From positions 20,194 through 84,193 of the forward strand of contig JBBDJB010000045.1 in NCBI GenBank assembly GCA_040880125.1: DNA of 64,000 bases, read 5' to 3'. The DNA comes from JBBDJB01 sp040880125. Lineage in GTDB: Bacteria; Planctomycetota; Planctomycetia; Pirellulales; JBBDJB01. Numbering within the stretch: position 1 is the first letter of the stretch; the number at the start of each line of letters is the position of its first letter. The translations under genes and the position numbers were made by a program. The notes beneath the pieces were generated by a model. That model searched no databases and was not told where the DNA came from. It was given only the letters and a program-made list of their open reading frames with translations. This document shows positions 10,096 to 19,600 of this stretch, piece by piece.

Positions 10096-10472
10096 TTCGC
10101 CAACTCCCATGTTTTTGAAAGTCGCCCAAAGAAGTGCGTGGCGACGGTCCATGTTCGAAAAGCCCGCGACGAAGAGCCCCGATGCCCCCCACGTGCGGCG
10201 GCTACAGTTGCCGCCGTACTGTCTGGGCCGCGAGGCAAAGCGTTCATTTTAGGTCGTCCCGCCACCGGGAACAAGCCGCCGAGCGGCCGCGGAAAATGAC
10301 CTTCACCAGGATCACGTGGCAGAGCAAAGTAGGGTCCCGCTGTGCGGACCATCGGATGGGCGAACGACCACGCACAAACTCAGAGGTGGCACAGACATTC
10401 TTGTCTGTGCCAGCCAGCGGGCTCCATGAGCCGGGCACGGCGGGGCAAGTCGGCCGTGGCACCCGGCGCAAC
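10096..10472. other. Intergenic region upstream of the sugar importer operon
   Basis: About 375 bases without a credible gene. It should contain the promoter of the leftward sugar importer, but I see no clear -35/-10 pair. It contains one copy of the dispersed palindrome (10387-10412). Between that copy and the porin terminator lies GC-rich sequence without recognisable content. Confidence 0.5.
10387..10412. repeat. Dispersed palindrome, best copy
   Basis: Perfect 11-bp arms TGGCACAGACA and TGTCTGTGCCA around a TTCT loop. Variants of the same core occur at 48472-48493 (arms GCACAGACA, loop GGAA), 61193-61215 (imperfect) and 38132-38157 (degraded), all in intergenic gaps. No run of T follows, so it is not a typical terminator. 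It behaves like a REP-type dispersed element. Confidence 0.75.
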
Positions 10473-10511
10473 AAAAAAGCAAGGCCGTGCTCTTTGGGAG
10501 CACGGCCTTGC
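10473..10511 (-). terminator. Rho-independent terminator of the porin gene
   Basis: Perfect 14-bp inverted repeat (10479-10492 and 10498-10511, GCAAGGCCGTGCTC and its complement) with a five-base loop. On the minus strand it is followed directly by TTTTTT (10478-10473). It lies about 50 bases after the stop of the leftward porin gene. Confidence 0.93.
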
Positions 10512-10560
10512 TGGAAAGGTGTCTTCGTCGGTGCTGATCTCGTGAGAGCTCAGCCGGCGA

Positions 10561-11982
10561 CTAGTACAGGAAGATTACGTCGAACGCGGCGGTGAGCTGG
10601 TCGTCGTCGGTGCCGTCGTCGTACGGCAGGTCACCGGTGTCCGGGTCGGCTGCACCGTCGTACCAGTCGTAGCGAAGCTCGGGCCGGAAGACGAAGTTGT
10701 CGTTGGGCTTGTAGTTCAAGCCCGCCGTCAGCTCGTAGAAGTTGCCCACGAAGCTCTCGCCCTCGATCGCGTTGCCTTCGCCCAGGCCGGTCACCCGCAC
10801 GCCGTCGTCGTCGCGGAACCACTCGCCTCGCACGCCGAACGTCCAGCAGCAGTTGATCTTGTAGAACAGGTACTGGTTGATGCCGTACCACTCGGCGTCC
10901 TGCCCGGCACCGGCACCGTTGTCCTGGTGACCGTTGTCGTGCTGAAAGACGTACGTCCAGCGGTCGGTCAGCTCGTTGCTGTAGACGACGCTGTACAGGA
11001 AGCGGTCGTCGGCGTCCGAGATGGCCGAAGGCTCTTCGCCCGCGGTGCCGGAGATGGCCAGCGTGGTGCCGTTGCCGCCGTCCCACGAGAAGCCGCCCAG
11101 GAAGGAGAGGTCGTCGTTGTTGTCTTCCCAGTTGTCCCAGCCGCGATCGAAGCCGCCGTATACGGTGGTGGTGTCGCTGTAGGCGTAGCTGGCCAGCGCA
11201 CCGGTGTGGGTGAACGGCTCGCCGTACTGCATGGTGTAGGCGTGCGAGTAGAAGAAGTTGCCGGTGGCCGGCACGACTTCATACCCGATGATCGTGTAAA
11301 AGTGCCCCAGCTTGACCGACAGGTCGTTGTAGGCCACCTCGGCATAAAGCTGCGGCATGGCTACGCCGTAGAAGCGGCTGTCTTCGTTCCAGTTGTCTTC
11401 CAGGCCGTTGGACGTGGTGAAGCGGTGGTCGGTGCCGTAGAGCAGATCGACGCGTCCGCCCAGATCCCAACCGCAGCCGCCGTTGTCGATTTCCTTCTCC
11501 ATCACCAGGTAAAGCTGGTTGAGCTGTCCTTCGTCGGCGCGGTCGTTGAAGGTGACCGGTCCGTTGAAGTTGTCGGCCGGATCGGAGAAGTTGGCCGTGT
11601 AACCAGCGGAGGCCCAGCCGTAGATGTTGACCCCGCAGCCCAATCCGCAGGGAAACAACCGCCAGGGATTCTCTTCCGGGCAGCTAAGTGCGCAACAGCT
11701 CGCGCACCCGCCGCCGCACGCGCCGTCGCAGCCGTAGGCCACCGCGCCGTTGCCGCCCGCCGCGGCGGCTCCATTCGCCGCTCCGCCGGCCGACGCTTCG
11801 GGAGCTTCCTCAACCGGACGATCGCTCGGCGATGCTTGGGGCTCGTCTTGCGCGAAGTAGCTCGTGTAGTCGCGATCCGGACTCGCCGGAGTTGGCTGAC
11901 CGTATCCGTATTGAGCCGACGCCGCTCCGGCCGACATCGCACAGACCACCAAGGCCCCGGCTGACCATTTGAAGACGTTCAC
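10561..11982 (-). CDS. Outer-membrane beta-barrel porin, BBP2-like
   Basis: Predicted outer-membrane channel of about 473 aa. From the GTG at 11982 (GGGAG about nine bases upstream) the protein has a signal peptide VNVFKWSAGALVVCAMSAGAASA. A Pro/Ala-rich linker follows, then a Cys/Gly-rich stretch (CDGACGGGCASCC) and CGLGCGVNIYGWASAGYTANF, which opens the barrel. The rest alternates short aromatic strands with acidic Asn/Asp turns and ends in FDVIFLY, the terminal aromatic strand expected of a barrel protein. The Cys-rich plug before the barrel is a feature I associate with planctomycete BBP2 proteins. It is monocistronic with its own terminator, which suggests strong expression. Transport specificity cannot be inferred. 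Confidence 0.85.
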   Translation of the reverse strand: MNVFKWSAGALVVCAMSAGAASAQYGYGQPTPASPDRDYTSYFAQDEPQASPSDRPVEEAPEASAGGAANGAAAAGGNGAVAYGCDGACGGGCASCCALSCPEENPWRLFPCGLGCGVNIYGWASAGYTANFSDPADNFNGPVTFNDRADEGQLNQLYLVMEKEIDNGGCGWDLGGRVDLLYGTDHRFTTSNGLEDNWNEDSRFYGVAMPQLYAEVAYNDLSVKLGHFYTIIGYEVVPATGNFFYSHAYTMQYGEPFTHTGALASYAYSDTTTVYGGFDRGWDNWEDNNDDLSFLGGFSWDGGNGTTLAISGTAGEEPSAISDADDRFLYSVVYSNELTDRWTYVFQHDNGHQDNGAGAGQDAEWYGINQYLFYKINCCWTFGVRGEWFRDDDGVRVTGLGEGNAIEGESFVGNFYELTAGLNYKPNDNFVFRPELRYDWYDGAADPDTGDLPYDDGTDDDQLTAAFDVIFLY

Positions 11983-12297
11983 GATCGGAGACTCCCTTCT
12001 CTGAACCTGTGTATCACTTCCCTCGGCCAGACGAATGCCGGACACGCCTTGTTATCGTCGCACCCCTTTTTGCGAAATCACCTGCAACAATCCAAACAGC
12101 GTGAAAATCCGCTGCAAAGCTCACGCGCCGATCCGCTTGTACCGGTGGTATGGATTTTCAGTGTGAATCAGCGCCGGCGGTGATTGCCGATCGCTGGAGC
12201 ATCGAGACTGGCAGCTTGCCGCCAGCCGCACGAGCACTTCAACCGGCAAAGTTTCACCAGGCCGATCACGCCCACCCGACCGGGCCGTTCGGGGTGG
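11983..12297. other. Intergenic region upstream of the porin gene
   Basis: 315 bases that must hold the porin promoter and leader. It includes a short A/T-rich segment near 12060-12110 (CCCCTTTTTGCGAAATCACC), but I cannot define promoter boxes. No gene or repeat is recognised. Confidence 0.4.
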
Positions 12298-12477
12298 TCA
12301 GCGAGAAAGCAGCCAGCCCAGAATCAAACCGGCAGCGAAGACCGCCGCCAGTGCGAAGCACGAGGTCCGCGCCCGACGCTCGCCGGGGATCGTGATCTGC
12401 AGACAGTGCGGGTCGACTTCCAGCCGCTCGATCAGCTCGCGTCGCACGTGGCGGTCTGGGACGTGCAAGAAGTCCAC
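12298..12477 (-). CDS. Small single-pass membrane protein candidate (59 aa)
   Basis: GTG start at 12477 preceded by GGGGGAGGTG (GGAGG at 12488-12484), a near-perfect Shine-Dalgarno six bases away. The product is a charged N-terminal 40 residues (DRHVRRELIERLEVD) followed by one hydrophobic helix FALAAVFAAGLILGWLLSR that runs to the stop. This looks like a small tail-anchored membrane protein. I recognise no family. The reading frame extends upstream to 12753, but that extension has no coding character. It lies between the porin and the protease gene. Confidence 0.45.
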   Translation of the reverse strand: MDFLHVPDRHVRRELIERLEVDPHCLQITIPGERRARTSCFALAAVFAAGLILGWLLSR

Positions 12478-12742
12478 CGCGCACCTCCCCCGGGTTGCTT
12501 GCAGGAATGCACGGGCGGCGACGCCGCCCGACTGCCAAGCTGGACAGGAAGCAACATGTGCGGGTTCGCGGGTAGAGGCTGCCTTTTTAACCCGGAGTAA
12601 CGCCGCGATGCTGTACGAGAGGTCATCAAGCCCTTTCCGAAGCGTCTCACTCGCCCTAGGATCGGGTAGTCCCGCGACGGTAGACCAAAACCATATGGCT
12701 CCGGCGGCCGCACTCGCTTCAGCACCCAGATCCGGCCCGACT

Positions 12743-13645
12743 ATGTCCTCCAATCCTCAAGAGCCGGGACGTCCAGCTCACGAGTCGAGCGAGCCGCCTC
12801 GCAACTACGTGGACGCGGAGGTCGTCGAGCCGACCAGCCAGTGGCGGCCCCCGCAAAAGTCCGGCTTTCCGACCGTGCCGGCGGTGCTGTATGTGCTGAC
12901 GTGGATCAGCACCTCGATCGTGGGCGGGCTGACTTACTCCACGGCGCTTCTGTTCACGCTGACGGCGCACGAGTTGGGGCATTTCCTACAGGCCCGACGC
13001 TATCGCGTGCGAGCAAGCTGGCCCTATTTCATTCCCGTGCCGCTCCCGCCCATCGGTACCATGGGCGCCGTAATCGGGATGCCTGGCGGATTGGGCGATC
13101 GCCGGTCGCTGTTCGATATCGCCATCACCGGCCCGCTGGCGGGACTGATTCCGGCGATCGTGTTCTCTATTGTGGGGCTCTCTCTTTCCGAGGTTCACGT
13201 CGTCGACCCGCGACAGCCACGGCTGTCGCTCGGCGAACCATTGCTATTCAAGCTATTCGTCTACCAGGTCTTCGGCTCGCTTCCCGAAGGCCATGACGTT
13301 TTCCTGCATCCGCTCGCCTTCGCCGGCTGGGTCGGCATCTTTATCACGGCGCTGAATCTGATCCCCGTCAGCCAACTCGACGGCGGACATATTTTCTATG
13401 CACTGCTCGGACCGGCGTCGTGGCCGATCGCATGGGCGCTTCTGATCGCGGCCGCCGCCGCGGTGGTTATCTTCGGGGCGTACCAGTGGATGCTGTTGAT
13501 CGTGCTGGTCTTTCTGTTCGGCCCGGCGCATCCACCCACGGCCAACGACCGTGTTCCGCTCGGACCCACCCGGACGGTGCTGGGCTGGCTGAGCCTGGCG
13601 TTCGTCATCGTCGGATTCACGCCGCAGCCGTTCATACCTAACTAG
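12743..13645 (+). CDS. Site-2 protease family intramembrane metalloprotease
   Basis: Membrane-embedded zinc protease of the S2P/M50 type, 300 aa from ATG 12743. The zinc site is HELGH (His76, Glu77, His80) within the first membrane helices (LLFTLTAHELGHFLQARRY). The second motif is NLIPVSQLDGGH near residue 213, whose Asp is the third ligand. There is no PDZ domain, unlike RseP, so it belongs to the short S2P group (YdgP/SpoIVFB-like architecture). The N-terminal 45 residues are soluble and Pro/Glu-rich. The substrate is unknown; no anti-sigma factor gene is adjacent. Upstream in-frame ATGs exist, but the conserved part begins well after 12743. Confidence 0.88.
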   Translation: MSSNPQEPGRPAHESSEPPRNYVDAEVVEPTSQWRPPQKSGFPTVPAVLYVLTWISTSIVGGLTYSTALLFTLTAHELGHFLQARRYRVRASWPYFIPVPLPPIGTMGAVIGMPGGLGDRRSLFDIAITGPLAGLIPAIVFSIVGLSLSEVHVVDPRQPRLSLGEPLLFKLFVYQVFGSLPEGHDVFLHPLAFAGWVGIFITALNLIPVSQLDGGHIFYALLGPASWPIAWALLIAAAAAVVIFGAYQWMLLIVLVFLFGPAHPPTANDRVPLGPTRTVLGWLSLAFVIVGFTPQPFIPN

Positions 13646-13800
13646 TGGACATCGTGCACACTTCCGCTGACGTGCGCTGCCAAAGTGCACGAATGCGGCC
13701 GTACCGGCAGCTTTTGCTTGCCTCGGACTGCGCGATCGACCACGATAGAGCCGCGATTCCGCAGGTTAATTTTCATGACCATCGTTCGAGAGGAATCTCC

Positions 13801-15630
13801 ATGACTTACCGGTCCAATCCCTGGCAAGCCGCAAGCGCATTCGCCGCCACTACCGCGCTTTTGTTAACCACTTGCCTCACCGCCGCCGCTCAAGAGGCCA
13901 GCGGCCGCATTTCCGGTGAACTGAAGCGGTGGCATCGGATCACCATCGATTTCGAAGGACCGCAGACCAACGAGTCGGCCGATCCCAACCCGTTCCGCGA
14001 CTATCGGCTAGACGTCACATTCCGGCACGGCGATCGGGCGATGCGCGTGGCCGGATTCTATGCCGCCGACGGCAACGCCGCCGAAAGTGGCTCCGACTCG
14101 GGCCGCGTGTGGCGCGTGCACTTCGTGCCGGACCAGACGGGCCAGTGGACGTATACGGCTTCGTTTCGAACCGGACGCGACATAGCCCTGAGCGAAGAAC
14201 CGGCGGCCGGCGATGCGACCGCCTTTGACGGCGCGCAGGGCGAGCTGACCGTGGCGGAGAGTGACAAGTCCGGCCGCGACCATCGGGCGCACGGCCTACT
14301 GCGGTACGTCGGCGGGCATCATCTGCAGTTTGCGGGATCGGAGCGATACTTCCTCAAGGGCGGCGCCGACAGCCCCGAGAATTTTCTCGCCTACGCCGAT
14401 TTCGACGGTACTTCATCGCTCCGCGATCGCCCGCGGCGGCAAGGCGAAGCCGCGCCCGCGGCACTGCATCGCTACGAGCCGCACGTGCGCGACTGGCGCC
14501 AAGGCGATCCCACCTGGGGCGACGGGCAAGGCAAGGGCATCATCGGGGCGCTGAACTACCTGGCCGATCAACACGTCAACAGCGTCTACTTCTTGACGAT
14601 GAACGTCGGCGGCGACGGGCAGGACGTCTGGCCGTGGGCCGACCACGATCAACGGTTCCGCTTCGATTGCAGCAAGCTCGACCAGTGGGAGATCGTCTTC
14701 TCGCACATGGACTGCCAGGGGATCATGCTGCACGTGGTGACGCAGGAGCAGGAGAACGACCAGTTGCTCGACGGCGGCGAGCTCGGCCCGCAGCGAAAGC
14801 TGTACTATCGCGAGCTGGTGGCCCGATTCGGCCATCACCTGGCAGTGACCTGGAATCTGGGCGAGGAGAACACCAACACCAGCGAGCAGCGCAAGGCGTT
14901 CTGCCGGTATCTCCACGAGCTGGATCCGTACGACCATCAAGTTGTAGTGCACACCTTTCCCGGCCGCTACGACGAAGTTTACGAGCCGCTGTTGGGCTTC
15001 AAGCACTTCGAAGGGCCGTCGCTGCAGACCAACGACACGCACGAGCAGACGCTGCGCTGGGTGCACCGTTCGGCCGAAGCGGGCAGGCCGTGGATCGTAT
15101 GCCTGGATGAGATCGGGCCAGCCAACACTGGCGTCAAGCCGGACGAGGACGATCCCGGCCACGATGAGATCCGCAAGCGACATCTGTGGGGGAATTTGAT
15201 GGGCGGTGGTGCCGGAGTGGAGTGGTATTTCGGCTACAACTTCCCGCACAACGATCTGAACCTGGAAGACTTCCGCAGCCGCGAGCGGATGTGGGAGCAG
15301 ACCGCCAATGCGCTTCGCTTCATGCACGAGCATCTGCCGTTTCAGCGCATGAAGCCCGCGGACGACTTGACGAGCGACGATGATGACTATTGCCTGGCCG
15401 ATCCCGGAAGCGTATACGCGATCTTTCGGCCCGACGGCGGATCGACCGAGCTCGACCTGGGCGAACGCCGCGATCGTTTCGAAGTCCGCTGGTACAATCC
15501 GCGTTCCGGGGGAGAGTTGCAGTCGGGCAGCATGAATACGATTTCGGGGCCCGGCTCGGTAGCCATTGGTGAGCCACCGAGTGAAGGCGATCGCGACTGG
15601 GTTGCGCTAGTTCGTCGGACGGACCGCTAG
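13801..15630 (+). CDS. Secreted DUF5060 glycoside-hydrolase-like protein
   Basis: Predicted extracytoplasmic glycosidase of 609 aa. ATG 13801 is preceded by GAGAGG. The signal peptide has the core SAFAATTALLLTTCLTAAAQ. Residues about 35-130 match the DUF5060 beta-sandwich (ITIDFEGP, FVPDQTGQWTYTASF). Residues about 165-510 form a TIM-barrel-like region with YFLKGGADSPENFLAYADFDGT. The likely acid/base Glu is in WNLGEEN and the likely nucleophile in VCLDEIGPANT. Residues about 525-609 resemble the collagen-binding-like C-terminal domain that often follows DUF4038/DUF5060 barrels (YAIFRPDGG, VRWYNPRSGG). The catalytic role of the two Glu residues is inferred from position. The substrate is unknown, probably a plant or algal polysaccharide. 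Confidence 0.82.
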   Translation: MTYRSNPWQAASAFAATTALLLTTCLTAAAQEASGRISGELKRWHRITIDFEGPQTNESADPNPFRDYRLDVTFRHGDRAMRVAGFYAADGNAAESGSDSGRVWRVHFVPDQTGQWTYTASFRTGRDIALSEEPAAGDATAFDGAQGELTVAESDKSGRDHRAHGLLRYVGGHHLQFAGSERYFLKGGADSPENFLAYADFDGTSSLRDRPRRQGEAAPAALHRYEPHVRDWRQGDPTWGDGQGKGIIGALNYLADQHVNSVYFLTMNVGGDGQDVWPWADHDQRFRFDCSKLDQWEIVFSHMDCQGIMLHVVTQEQENDQLLDGGELGPQRKLYYRELVARFGHHLAVTWNLGEENTNTSEQRKAFCRYLHELDPYDHQVVVHTFPGRYDEVYEPLLGFKHFEGPSLQTNDTHEQTLRWVHRSAEAGRPWIVCLDEIGPANTGVKPDEDDPGHDEIRKRHLWGNLMGGGAGVEWYFGYNFPHNDLNLEDFRSRERMWEQTANALRFMHEHLPFQRMKPADDLTSDDDDYCLADPGSVYAIFRPDGGSTELDLGERRDRFEVRWYNPRSGGELQSGSMNTISGPGSVAIGEPPSEGDRDWVALVRRTDR

Positions 15631-15690
15631 CGAAGCCGCAATTCCTGAAGCGATGCTTTCTATGGCGTAAGCTAAACGGCGACGGACGTC

Positions 15691-15754
15691 GCCGCGGCGC
15701 GCCACGGTCGTTGATGCAGGCGAATTGCAATCAACAATGCGTGGCGCGGCGCGG
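15691..15754. repeat. Conserved stem-loop downstream of the 1833-aa giant gene
   Basis: Long GC stem (CCGCGGCGCGCCACG pairing with CGTGGCGCGGCGCGG, one mismatch) with an inner TTGAT/ATCAA helix. It sits just after the stop of the leftward gene. The same structure with compensating changes is at 21767-21836 after the 718-aa gene. It could be a transcription end or mRNA-stabilising structure; no T-run follows. Confidence 0.6.
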
Positions 15755-16698
15755 ATGTCTTACAGCACGTCCCAGGCGAGCCAGTCGGCGTCTTCGCTGA
15801 GGGCGCCGTCCATGTCGCTCGAATAGGCGCTGCTGGAATTGGCGCTGCTGCCGACCAGCACCGCTTCTTCGTCCTCCTCGGACCAGATCCGCTCGTCCGC
15901 CGCGGCACTCGAGCCGCCGCCGGTCGAACTGTCGCCGAGGACGTCGGTGTCCTGCGTCGACCAGCCGCTCTCGCCGCCGGTCAAGGCCGCTGCGGTGGGA
16001 CCACCGTCCGAATCGCCACTGGACAGCTCGGCCGAAAGCAGACCGGCCGCCGGTGCGGACATCAGGTTCAGGCGAGTCGTAAAGCCCGTCCCATTGTTAC
16101 GGGCAAAGAGCTGATCGACCGGATCGACAAACCGGTCCTTGTTGTAGTCCCACGGGTCGTCGACGGTGGCGGGATTGCCAAACCCGTGCGTGTTGTTGCG
16201 GGCGCCGAGTTCGTCGGCCGGATCTACCTGGGCGAACTCTCCGCCGGAACCTTCGCCCGGCGCCGAGCCGAAGTAAAAGACATCGGCCGCATCGAGGCCC
16301 ACCGACTCCAGCACCGTGACGCGGAGCCACGTCGTGTCGAAGACGATGCCGGCGGACGTGTCCCAGGTCATCACGACGCGATCGGACCCACCTACACCTT
16401 CGCCCGGCCGCACGGTGATGCTGTCCGGCGCCTGAGCCGCCGTCGGCGTGTCGCCATTGCGGCCCATGTCGTGGAACTCGAAGTCGGCGGCGTCGACCGT
16501 GCCTTCCGGATTGGCGATGTCGACCATGATGCCGTTGATGCCACGGGTGTAGCTGATGTAGTTGGCGTTCGTGGCGGTCTGGCCGGGCAGCAACGCCGAC
16601 TTGGTCGGATCGATGGCCGTGTCATCGTCGTTGCCGAAGGTCGCATCGTCGAAGAACGAGTCGTTGTAGAAGACGTGCCGACCTTCGACGGTGGCGGC
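15691..16698 (-). repeat. Near-identical 1-kb duplication, copy A (3' end of 1833-aa gene and flank)
   Basis: The sequence from the downstream stem-loop through the C-terminal module, up to the codons before VEGRHVFYND, is almost the same as 21767-22796, with scattered substitutions and small indels in the Ser-rich linker. Similarity stops sharply at GGTGGCGGC in both copies. The upstream phosphodiesterase domains are clearly homologous at the protein level but far more diverged, so this block was copied or converted recently. Confidence 0.9.
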
Positions 16699-19600
16699 CG
16701 GCTCGTCCTCGCCGACGTTCACGTCCAGGAAGTACTCGCCGAAGATGTCACCTTCGGGCGTCGAATCGGCACGCACGACAACCGTGTACTTGCCGGTCAT
16801 TTCGGCTTCGTAACTGAAGTCGACGTTCAGGCCGTCCGTGGCGCCGTCTTCGGCCGAAGCGACGAGCGTTCCGGTGGGATCGTAGATTTCGATGGCCGGA
16901 TCGAGATTGTTGGCCAGATCGCTCATGCCGCCGGTGGGCGTGAAGGTTTTCACCGAAATCGGCTCTCCGGCAGTCACGTCCACGCTGTAGTGGTCGAGAT
17001 TAGCCGGCGGGGCGATCGACTCGGTGACGAAGATGCTCGACCCCGGAACCGGGTCGAGCCCCAGCAGGACCATCGAAAGATTGCCGGTGCTGCCGTTGCG
17101 GAGCGGCTGGTTGGGATCGTTGTAGTCCGGGTTGTCCGCGCCGGGATCGACGACGAACTCGCTGAACACCTCGTACAGGTTGGCTCCGCCGTCGAAGCCC
17201 GGTCCCCAGACGTACAGCGGGATGGTGTAGACCAGCGGATCATCGGCGTCGAAATGGCCGGTGTTCACACCGCCGTGGTCGGCGGTCAGAACGATGGCGG
17301 TCTTGCCCGCCAACTCGGGATTCGCGTTGATTGCGGCAATCAGAGCGGCCAGGTCGTCGTTCACGTCGGCCACCGACTCGTTCCAATCGTTGCTTCCCCA
17401 GCCGCTGCCATGTCCGACAAGGTCGGGGTCGGCGAAGTGGAGGAAGTTGTACGTGCGTTCCCCATCAGGCGTGCTGTTGAGGGCCGCGATGAACGGGGTA
17501 ATCATTGCTCCCAAGTCGTCGGTAATCAAAGTGTCGTCGATCTTGTCGGTACCATTGTCGCCGCCTTCGGGGTTGGTGTCCGGGGCTCCGGCCGCCGCGC
17601 TGTAGCTCTGCTCGTAGATGCTGAACTTCGTCTTGTTGCCGTAGTGCCGCGTCAGCAGGTCGGCATCGTGGGCCACGTCGAAGGTGCTGTAAATGTAGTC
17701 CACCGACGGGTGGTTGTTGTGCAGCGTTTGACTGGGCGAAGGATCGGAGTTGGTGGTCCACAGGTGCGCCACCGTGTCCGGCTGACCGTCTGGAGCCAGC
17801 ACCGGACGGCCCGTCAGCATGGAGGTATGGTTGGGCAGCGTGATGGTGTGCGTGTAGTCGGTACGGGCGTTGTAAGTGAACGCTCCCTCGTTTTCCAGTT
17901 GAATGAAGGCGTCGTACTCCGCCGGGTTGCTGCTGATCAGGCCTTGCAGCAAGTCCGAACGAAGTCCGTCAACGCTGATGTGAATCACGTGGTCGACCTG
18001 GGCACCGGTGCCGCCTTCGTCCTCCAGGTTATCGATCACGTAACCCAGCGCGTGCCCCGTCTGCGAGATGTCCTGCGCATCGGGATCGACCGCGTCGTTG
18101 GGCTCGGTATCGAAATCGCTGCCGCGCACCACCACCATGTTGTAAGGACTGCTGCCGCCGGCGATCCGGGCGAAGTAGGTTCCGGCCGCGGGAGCGACGA
18201 AGTTCGGGATGACGAAGTCGGCATTGTCCGACGGCGTGCCCGTGCCCACCAGGTTCATGCCGGCGTCGTAAAGTTCGAACTCGGGATTGACCGGTGTCTC
18301 GATCTGAAGTTCGGCGCCAAACACAATGTCGCTGCTGGACGTGCCGCTCTGGTGTACCTCGACGGACAGGCGATTGGTGCCCACTACCAGCGCGTCGGTC
18401 GGCAAATCGACAAAGCCGCTCAGGCTCGCATTGTTGGGAGCGTCGCTGGCCTGCGTGGTGCTGGTGACCGTACCCGGCTCCATGTTAAACCGCAACACTT
18501 CGGCACCGTTCAAGTAGAACACGGCGCCGTCATCTACCATGTGCCGCAGCGCGAGCGAGACCTCTTCCGGATCGCCGCTGAACTCGAAGTCGGTTTGGAA
18601 GTAGTACGTGATGCGGCTGCTGTCATAGGAGCCGAAAGTGGTGCGAATCGGTTCGGAAAGCGTGGAGCTTTCCACGCCCAACAGGCCCGGCCCACTGCTC
18701 CAGTTGCCGCCGACTGGGTAGGTCGTATCGTGCCAGCCACTGGTAAAATTGTCGGTACGGTTGTACCGCCAGGTGTGATCGAGTTGGAATACCGTCTCCA
18801 CGTCGACTTCCAACCCGCCGAGGATTTCGGCGGCCAGCGTGGCGGATTGGCCGCCGGCCAGCGTGAAGCTGTACCAATCGTCATTAACGGTCGAGCCGGT
18901 GCCCAGCACGGCCGCGCGATCGGCGACACCGCCGCCCAGGTCGGTGAAGGCACTGCCCAGGTCCTGGGCTGTGCCCTGGCTGTCGTTACTCGGCCCGCCG
19001 TGCTCCTCCTCTTCGACCGCCGCGCCCAGCACCATCTGTACGCTGTAATTGCCGCTGCCGGATTCACTGGTCACCTCGACCGTGTAGTCTCCGCTGGCGG
19101 GGAGGAAGTTTTGGATCACCTCTGCCGCGTTCGCGCCGCCCGTGTCGGCGCTGGCGACGATCGCCGAGGAGGCATCGCGGATGGCGATCGACAGATCGAG
19201 CCCCGCGCTGTCCGGCGTGGCCGCCAGCGTGACGCTCTGGCCGGCGCTGAACACCACAGGGAACGTGTGGGTCTGGCCAGGGGCGTCGAAGAGGGGGTTG
19301 GTCTCACTGGTGTAAACGAGCGAACCGAGCGGATCGATCGCCTGTTGATTATCCGTGATCAGGTCGCCTTCGACGCTGATCGAGACCGTGGCCGGTACGC
19401 TGGTGCCGTCGTCGTCGGTGATCGTGTAGGTAAAGGTGGTGGTGCCCTTGAAGTTGGTGTCGGGCGTGAAGACGAAGTGCCCGGTGCTGGGGTCCATGAC
19501 GACCGTGCCGTGAGTGCCGCTGTCGTTAACATTTACCGCGAAGCTGGCGTCGCCCATCTCGGTGATGGGTCCTTCATTGTCCAGCACACTAGCCAGCCCG

